From assembly GCF_003334855.1 (NCBI RefSeq), contig NZ_QOWE01000016.1:147842-211841 (forward strand): a DNA stretch of 64,000 nt. The letters run 5' to 3'. This stretch comes from Larkinella punicea (GTDB taxonomy: Bacteria > Bacteroidota > Bacteroidia > Cytophagales > Spirosomataceae). Under the pieces are notes generated by a model, which saw only the letters and a program-made list of their open reading frames with translations, was not told where the DNA came from and ran no database searches. Each line of letters opens with the position of its first letter. Position 1 is the stretch's first letter. Below are positions 59,801-64,000 of this stretch, piece by piece. The translations under genes and the position numbers were made by a program.

Positions 59801-60279
59801 CGCTTGAGCGAAAAATTACCGGCGAGGTTGATGTTCATGATCGGAAACTCCGAGAAGTTCACGTCCTGCGCCGTTGGCCCCGCATCCATTTTCTGGGGCA
59901 AGTCCTGCTTGGCTTTATCGATCGCATCCCGCACCCGTTGCAACGCTTCCGGTACCTGAACATCCGGGTTAAATTCGACCAGGATCACCGACACGTCCTG
60001 CAACGCGTTCGACTTGATCTTTTTAACGCCCGAAATCGACTTTAACTGCTTCTCAATCGGTTTGTTAATCGTGTTTTCAACATCGGCCGGGGCCGTTCCC
60101 AGGTAAATGGTGTTGACATAAATCTGCGGTATTTTAATATCGGGGAACTGCTCTTTCGGCAGGTTATTATACACAAACAACCCGCCCAGTGTAATGATGA
60201 ACGTGAAGATGTAAATAGCCGTCCGGTTTTCGACGCACCAGTTGGTAAAACCGAGGGTTTTGTATTGTTCAAATTTCAT
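56854..60279 (-). CDS. RND-family efflux permease
   Basis: Proton-driven trimeric inner-membrane pump that exports drugs or toxic compounds through TolC. 1141 residues, somewhat above AcrB length, owing to an insert near 510-560 (HDEDNHEDNQGFATIRRP, then a hydrophobic segment). N-terminal helix IYIFTFIITLGGLFVYNNLP, porter-domain words (LGTAPADVENTINKPIEKQL, SGVKKIKSNA), transmembrane proton relay GLGLVVDDAIVVIENTHRLF (two Asp), and the second half with GIVVKNGILLIEFIEELRGR and RLTPVLLTASAAVLGLIPL. The fourth gene of the tetR-tolC-MFP-RND operon, 61 bp after the adaptor and separated by a hairpin. Confidence 0.96.
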   Translation of the reverse strand: MKFEQYKTLGFTNWCVENRTAIYIFTFIITLGGLFVYNNLPKEQFPDIKIPQIYVNTIYLGTAPADVENTINKPIEKQLKSISGVKKIKSNALQDVSVILVEFNPDVQVPEALQRVRDAIDKAKQDLPQKMDAGPTAQDVNFSEFPIMNINLAGNFSLKRLKEYAEDMQDAIEAMPQISRVDIVGALEREIQINVDLPRMQSAGLAFFDIQQAVQGENINVSGGELNVAGVRRTLRVKGEFSEMKQLQNLQIRTATGATVRLGDVADVQDSFEEQQDFARLDNKSVVTLNVIKRSGANLIAAADQIEETIKEYKANRFPAGLDIRVTADQSERTRADIHDLINTVVLGFIFVVLVLMFFMGVRDAIFVGLSVPLSALVAFVCMPIVGPAVGTLFTLNTIVLFGFLLGLGLVVDDAIVVIENTHRLFNEHKDWDIKKSVKAAAGEVFIPVFSGTLTTIAPFFPLLFWPGIVGEFMKFLPLTLILTLFASLFVAYVMNPVFAVTFMKRHDEDNHEDNQGFATIRRPLMILAVLAGLGYVIDRGIGNLFLFVLILYAFNHYVLTPKIIVPFQERLLPALKNGYRKLISWILTGWRPIWTIVAVFMLLVGTFFLMGVFPPKVIFFPSGDPDYVYVYNVMPIGTDSRVTDSVTKIIEKRVFKVLDENKATDIVNSVIANVGKNAGDPFNPDRSATPHKSKVTIAFVKGENRHGLSTETILNKVRAAMQGIPGTEISVERENSGPPTGKPIAIEIAGEEFATLQKLEKQLRQRITASGIKGIDQLKSDLITNKPEIVINIDRDKAEREGISSSQIALAVRTALFGTEVSKFRDAKDEYPIMVRLKQDDRSQIERLLSLNIVYRDMNAGGQLRQVPIQSVANIAYSTTFSQINRINQERVITLSSDVVPGYNANEIVQEIQQLVTDTEVPNGYTVRMGGEQEDQQESMNFLVSAFGLAMLLIYLILATQFNSAVKPLIIFFTIILSLIGVLLGFMVTGKTFSVVMSGVGIIALAGIVVKNGILLIEFIEELRGRGIPLRQAIIDAGGIRLTPVLLTASAAVLGLIPLAVGLTVDFVGLFQNLDPHIIIGGDSAVFWNILAWTIIYGLTFSTVLTLVIVPCMYWVNERIRDKFKERIAKKEREPELVNE

Positions 60280-60299
60280 GGCCTTGGTTAGATGGGATG

Positions 60300-60330
60300 G
60301 AAGCCCGGATTGAACCGTAATCCGGGCTTC
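60300..60330 (-). other. Intraoperonic hairpin between adaptor and pump
   Basis: GAAGCCCGGATT (60300-60311) pairs with AATCCGGGCTTC (60319-60330), a perfect 12-bp stem. No T tract follows on the minus strand, so it is unlikely to end transcription and may protect or process the mRNA. Confidence 0.6.
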
Positions 60331-60339
60331 GATCTGTTT

Positions 60340-61470
60340 TTAGAAATTTATCGGTTGTCCATCAACTAACTCCTGATAGCCTTGCGTAATGAGCTGATCG
60401 CCGGAATTCAGCCCGGTAATAATTTCAACTTGTCCGCCGTAGCTCAACCCGGTTTTTACCTGACGGGCCTTGGCCAGTTTTTTGTTTCCTTCTGAAACCG
60501 CCACGTAGACCAGTTGGCCATTTTCCGTGTTTTGAACCAGGTTTTGATCAATGACGATCGTTTTTGCTTTCGAAATATCGTTGATCTTTACCTGCGCCAG
60601 CATGTTCGGTTTCAGGCTGTTATCTGATGGCAGCGGGGCCTCGATGCTGAACGTCCGGGACAACGGATCGACGGTTGTTGAAACGAAACTGATGCGAGTG
60701 GTGAGTTCTTTGTTAATGTCCGGGAAACGCACGACGACGGCATCCCCTTTCCGAACGCTACCGGCATACGAATCGGCCACTTTGGCGACCACTTTCAACT
60801 GCGACAGGTTCACCACCCGCACAATGCCCATCCCCGGCATAGCCGTTTCACCGGTTTTCACATTCACCTGATCCACGATGCCCGAAATCGGTGAGGTTAC
60901 ACTCGATTGCGACAATTGAACGTTCAACGTAGCTAGGCGTTTTTCCAGCCCTTCTTTGTTGTTTTTGGCCTGCAGATACTGAATTTCCGTCCCGATCTGC
61001 TGTTTCCAAAGGCTGGCCTGTTTTTCAAAAACCGTGTTGGCTAACGACAATTGATTACGAACTTCTTCAACGGATTCGCGCAGAATCTGATCGTCGATTT
61101 TAGCCAAAACCGTACCGGCTTTCACCGCATCGCCTTCCTTGACATAAACCGCCGTGACAGGTCCGCCCGATTTAGGCGTTACCTGAACATTGTTTTTGGC
61201 ATCGATCGTACCCTGCAATTCCACAAAATGCTTGAACGTGGTTACCGATAAGGGTGCCACTACCACCTCTTTTACTTTTACCTGTTCAGCCTGGGTCGGG
61301 TCCAGTTTAGAAACTTCCGATTCCAATGCCTTGATTTTGGTGGTCAGTTCGGTCTGCTGCGTTTTCAAATCGGCCAATTCCTGCTTTTTAGAAGCCAAAT
61401 CAGACTTCTTTTCCGATGAGCAGGAAAGAAGTAAGGTGGTTGCCAATCCGATTATGTAGTATGCTTTCAT
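60340..61470 (-). CDS. RND efflux periplasmic adaptor (MFP) lipoprotein
   Basis: 376 residues from the ATG at 61470. Lipoprotein signal MKAYYIIGLATTLLLSCSSE (Cys17). Coiled coil at ~25-65 (KKQELADLKTQQTELTTKIK), barrel-sandwich/lipoyl segment KSGGPVTAVYVKEGDAVKAG, hairpin helices, and the matching half (VTSPISGIVDQVNVKTGETA), then beta-barrel and membrane-proximal domains ending LNSGDQLITQGYQELVDGQP. Bridges the pump and TolC. An upstream ATG-like start four codons earlier is less likely. It is 48 bp after tolC. Confidence 0.95.
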   Translation of the reverse strand: MKAYYIIGLATTLLLSCSSEKKSDLASKKQELADLKTQQTELTTKIKALESEVSKLDPTQAEQVKVKEVVVAPLSVTTFKHFVELQGTIDAKNNVQVTPKSGGPVTAVYVKEGDAVKAGTVLAKIDDQILRESVEEVRNQLSLANTVFEKQASLWKQQIGTEIQYLQAKNNKEGLEKRLATLNVQLSQSSVTSPISGIVDQVNVKTGETAMPGMGIVRVVNLSQLKVVAKVADSYAGSVRKGDAVVVRFPDINKELTTRISFVSTTVDPLSRTFSIEAPLPSDNSLKPNMLAQVKINDISKAKTIVIDQNLVQNTENGQLVYVAVSEGNKKLAKARQVKTGLSYGGQVEIITGLNSGDQLITQGYQELVDGQPINF

Positions 61471-61518
61471 ATTGGTTATCAATAAAACTGCTTTGAACAG
61501 TGTGAATGTGAATTAAGA

Positions 61519-62934
61519 TTACTGACCGGTGTACAATTTCCCTAAGGCTTTATCAAGATCGACTTTCGTGATCATGTAGTCCAGGAGTGAAGCGAAGTAA
61601 TTGGTTTGCGATTCCCGGAAAGAGGTTTCGGCGTTCAATACTTCAATGTTTGAACCAACGCCTTCTTTGTATTTAATTCGGGTTACCCGCACGATTTCCT
61701 GCGCCAGATCCAAATTCCGTTTCTGGTTTTGAAGTGTTTGCAGGTTATTCGACAACATAACGGTTGCCTGCCGGATTTGCAGATCGATGGAGTTTTTAAG
61801 CAATTCGCCACTTTGCCGGGCCTTATCGACGGTTATCTTCCGTTGCTGGGCTGCATACCGCTTCTGAAACCCGTCAAAAACCGGGATATTAAGGTTTACC
61901 GAAATAGCTGCTGAATTGAACCATTGTGTCGTCCAGAAATCACCAAAACTGTTCCGTCCGTTGTTATGACCATACGTCGCGGCCGCCGTCAAGCGCGGAT
62001 AATACTGCTTTGCAATGCTTTGTAGGTCCAAATCGGCCAGATTGATCTGCGTTTGCAAGGTCGAAAATTCGATGCGCTGGCCATAATCGAAAGCCGAATC
62101 CAAAACCGCTGCCCGATCCAGATCACTTTGACTGTAGGTTTCGATCCGATCTGTCAACTGAATGGGCGAGTTAATGGGCAAGCCCATCTGGAATTTCAGT
62201 AGATAATAGCTCAGATCGACCAGGTTCTTCACATTCTGCCGTTCCGTTTTTAAGTTGTTTAACTGTACTTCCAACCGGTCTACATCAATTTTTTCGACAA
62301 ATCCCTGGGTATTCATCGCCCGGGTTTCGCGCAACAGCGTATCGACCCGGGAAATATTCAAATCCAGCAGCTTCATGCGTTCTTCACTGACCAGAACACC
62401 GTAGTAGGCTTTAGCGACCTGTTCGGCTACGTTGATTTTCGAAGCCGTAATGTTCTTTTGGGCCAGTTCCCGGTAGGTCGAAGCGGCTTTCAACCCAATT
62501 TTATACGAAGCATCAAAAAGCAACTGATTCACGTTGGCCGAAACGTTTCCCTGAAGTTTTACCCCAAACGGAATAGCCGTTACATCATCTCCACTGCTGC
62601 CACTACCGCCGGTTGAATCGGCCGGAGCACCAAAACCGCCCGCAGGAAAGATAAATTTCTGAATAATGGCATTATACGTAACCGTACCGCCCACATTGAC
62701 CTGCGGCAAAGCGAGTCCTTTGACTTCTTTAATACGGGCTTCGGCACTCAGCGCATCCAACTGCGTATTTTTGACATTCAGGTTTTGTTGCGTTGCAAAG
62801 TTGATCGCATCATTCAATGAGAACTCGCGTGGGATCTGCGCTACTGCCGAGCCGAAAAAACCGAGTGTCAACGCTAAACTATAGAGTGGTTTATAAAGTC
62901 GTAGAAGCGGGGTCATTCTGGTGTTCTTTAACAT
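61519..62934 (-). CDS. TolC-family outer-membrane efflux protein
   Basis: 471 residues from the ATG at 62934 (a second ATG at 62916 is also good and leads directly to the signal peptide SLALTLGFFGSAVAQ). TolC repeat structure: FSLNDAINFATQQNLNVKNT, long helices (EQVAKAYYGVLVSEERMKLL), then second repeat (SFDYGQR-like region, IEFSTLQTQINLADLDLQSI) and FSFRESQTNYFASLLDYMIT-like C-terminal helix. It is the export duct for the pump. The tetR gene overlaps its start by 26 or 44 bp, depending on the start chosen, so it is translationally coupled to tetR. Confidence 0.93.
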   Translation of the reverse strand: MLKNTRMTPLLRLYKPLYSLALTLGFFGSAVAQIPREFSLNDAINFATQQNLNVKNTQLDALSAEARIKEVKGLALPQVNVGGTVTYNAIIQKFIFPAGGFGAPADSTGGSGSSGDDVTAIPFGVKLQGNVSANVNQLLFDASYKIGLKAASTYRELAQKNITASKINVAEQVAKAYYGVLVSEERMKLLDLNISRVDTLLRETRAMNTQGFVEKIDVDRLEVQLNNLKTERQNVKNLVDLSYYLLKFQMGLPINSPIQLTDRIETYSQSDLDRAAVLDSAFDYGQRIEFSTLQTQINLADLDLQSIAKQYYPRLTAAATYGHNNGRNSFGDFWTTQWFNSAAISVNLNIPVFDGFQKRYAAQQRKITVDKARQSGELLKNSIDLQIRQATVMLSNNLQTLQNQKRNLDLAQEIVRVTRIKYKEGVGSNIEVLNAETSFRESQTNYFASLLDYMITKVDLDKALGKLYTGQ

Positions 62935-63523
62935 ATTGGTTGTAGATAAGGATTCCTTTTTCGGTAAGTATGCCGCGAACAAAATGATGCAGTAATTGAA
63001 TCTGGACTTCTATCATGGCCGTTACACCCCGGGGAAACACATCGGTGTCAAATGCCATGCGTATCAATTCCATTCGCAATCGGGCCATAATCTCTACATC
63101 GATTTCGGGTCTGTACAACGCTTGCTCAATACCCCTTTTCAAGTTGTTTCGAATCGATTCGAGCAAAAATTTCTCTTTGAATTCCGTACAAACTTCCCAC
63201 GCTCTTGGATAATGGCGCTGCACATCGATCCACAAGGCAGGATTCATTTCGGCTAAATGTTGCCGCATCATCTCCGACGCCAGCAGGATTTCTTCAATCG
63301 GGTCATGAGCCATTGCCATGTAGCAACTTACATTTTCGCGGTTTTTATCCAGCCGATACAGCATGACCTGGTACACAATGTCATCTTTATCGGTAAAATG
63401 CTGATAGAGTGTTTTTTTGGAGATACCAATATCCCGGGAGATGTCGTCCATGGTAATACTACGGGTACCGAATTTCCAAAATAAAGCTTCAGCCTTTAAC
63501 AGAATTCGTTCTTTGATCTCCAA
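62891..63523 (-). CDS. TetR/AcrR-family repressor of the efflux operon
   Basis: 210 residues. No ATG is available before the helix-turn-helix: an in-frame TAA lies 7 codons upstream and the next Met is residue 25. The TTG at 63523 is therefore the start (MEIKERILLKAEALFWKFGT). HTH: TRSITMDDISRDIGISKKTLYQHFTDKDDIV (helix-turn-helix spread at ~20-50). The C-terminal ligand-binding helices show an Arg-, Met- and Leu-rich pattern without family-specific residues. First gene of the operon; a 16-bp inverted repeat lies 25 bp upstream. Confidence 0.92.
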   Translation of the reverse strand: MEIKERILLKAEALFWKFGTRSITMDDISRDIGISKKTLYQHFTDKDDIVYQVMLYRLDKNRENVSCYMAMAHDPIEEILLASEMMRQHLAEMNPALWIDVQRHYPRAWEVCTEFKEKFLLESIRNNLKRGIEQALYRPEIDVEIMARLRMELIRMAFDTDVFPRGVTAMIEVQIQLLHHFVRGILTEKGILIYNQYVKEHQNDPASTTL

Positions 63524-63547
63524 CGCTATAGGACTATTTTAAGCCAT

Positions 63548-63589
63548 AAACTGAGGAAACTATTTTAAAGTTCATAGTTTCCTCAGTTT
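63548..63589. promoter_or_regulatory. Candidate TetR operator upstream of the efflux operon
   Basis: AAACTGAGGAAACTAT (63548-63563) and its exact reverse complement (63574-63589) form a 16-bp inverted repeat with a 10-nt AT spacer. It lies 25 bp before the TTG start of tetR, where an autoregulatory operator is expected. The T tract near one arm could instead allow a weak terminator. Confidence 0.6.
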
Positions 63590-63599
63590 CTTATAGGCA

Positions 63600-63840
63600 C
63601 TGGTATTGGACAGGTATGACAAAGGTCAGTTTCTCACTGATTTTTATCAATAATTAAGGCGTGAAGCGGCTAATTTCCCGGATGAACCACGGGTTTTTCA
63701 GAGACGAAAGGTAAATGCCCGGTTTTTATTAGATTGATCCTGGAGACTTATGAAAATTAGGCAGGGTAATCAAGGTATATATTAAATTACAATTTGACTA
63801 ATAAACATAACTTTTCATATATTTCTGTAAAAAAGTTCAC
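63600..63840. other. AT-rich region between efflux operon and rRNA terminator
   Basis: About 240 bp without a gene. AT-rich toward the right. It contains a TACAAT-type element on neither strand that I can call a promoter with confidence. I see nothing more. Confidence 0.4.
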
Positions 63841-63845
63841 AAAAA

Positions 63846-63871
63846 AAGCTCCCCGCAATAGCGGGGAGCTT
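63846..63871 (-). terminator. Intrinsic terminator of the rRNA operon
   Basis: AAGCTCCCCGC (63846-63856) and GCGGGGAGCTT (63861-63871) form an 11-bp stem with 4-nt loop AATA; on the minus strand it is followed by a run of T. It stands right after the 5S rRNA. Confidence 0.9.
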
Positions 63872-63881
63872 GGGTAATCTG

Positions 63882-63992
63882 TGGTGGCGGCAACCTACTC
63901 TCCCGGAAGTGACTCCAGTACCATCGGCGTAACGGGGCTTAACGGCTCTGTTCGGTATGGGAAGAGGTGTTCCCCCGCACCCTTGCCACCAT
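63882..63992 (-). rRNA. rrf: 5S ribosomal RNA
   Basis: On the minus strand the sequence begins TGGTGGCAAGGGTGCGGGGG and contains the conserved CCCATACCGAACAGAG, TTAAGCCCC and GGGAGAGTAGG elements. The terminal stem pairs GGTGGC with GCCACC. About 111 nt. It is the last gene of an rRNA operon transcribed leftward; the 23S gene must lie just to the right of the window. Confidence 0.95.
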
Positions 63993-64000
63993 CCCAGCTC

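Noticed and set aside
63600..63840. Short ATG frame of 11 codons before the rRNA terminator
   Set aside because: Too short and without signal, context or conserved words; AT-rich chance frame.

Overview
This window looks like a chromosomal segment of a Bacteroidota bacterium, most likely order Cytophagales (a Spirosoma- or Larkinella-like lineage; this placement is inferred from gene content, not computed). The supporting signs are a TonB-dependent receptor with an N-terminal carboxypeptidase-like domain, lipoproteins with Bacteroidota-style lipoboxes, PD40/OmpA proteins, a TypA GTPase, a carotenoid crtI-crtB pair, promoters of the TTTG / TAnnTTTG type, and a dual-membrane anti-sigma factor. 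No phage, IS element, CRISPR array or tRNA gene is visible. Nearly all the DNA is ordinary chromosome.

Layout. 1-5.2 kb: the start of gatB (cut by the window edge), a small exported protein, crtI-crtB and an ECF sigma factor. 5.6-14.4 kb: a TonB receptor behind a TTGCAA repeat operator, an NAD-binding protein coupled to a serine hydrolase, two proteins of unknown function, a guanidinium exporter under a guanidine-II riboswitch, and a secreted amidohydrolase. 14.6-22.4 kb: a VWA-like lipoprotein and a signalling operon (REC-PAS kinase, three-receiver hybrid kinase, receiver, CheR, CheB). 22.6-28.1 kb: an unrecognised 238-residue protein, a secreted DinB-type protein, an OmpA/PD40 protein, a LOG protein and small membrane proteins. 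28.2-31.3 kb: hisH-hisA-hisF-hisIE preceded by a transcription attenuator with a three-histidine leader peptide. 32-41 kb: a DUF72 protein, valS, an OmpA-like protein, gmhB, a 43-residue lipoprotein, arginine decarboxylase and mpl. 41-45 kb: a PVC-type heme protein and a sugar-phosphate isomerase-like protein, with a parS-like site between them. 45.3-51.7 kb: an ECF sigma factor and trans-envelope anti-sigma factor, then a serpin, two lipoproteins, a beta-barrel and a small HhH protein. 51.7-56.8 kb: typA, small exported proteins, a dienelactone hydrolase-like protein and a metallophosphoesterase. 56.9-63.6 kb: a tetR-tolC-MFP-RND efflux operon. 63.9 kb: the 5S rRNA end of an rRNA operon transcribed leftward.

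The most notable signals are non-coding. (1) A complete classical his attenuator: promoter, leader peptide with three consecutive His codons, mutually exclusive antiterminator and terminator. (2) A textbook pair of ACGR-loop hairpins upstream of the guanidinium exporter. (3) About ten intergenic long hairpins with arms of up to 43 bp. They are built from a few short recurring words, fall into several sequence families, and two of them sit inside the his operon. (4) Several palindromic operator-like sites (TetR operator, TTGCAA repeats, a 32-bp palindrome, a parS-like site).
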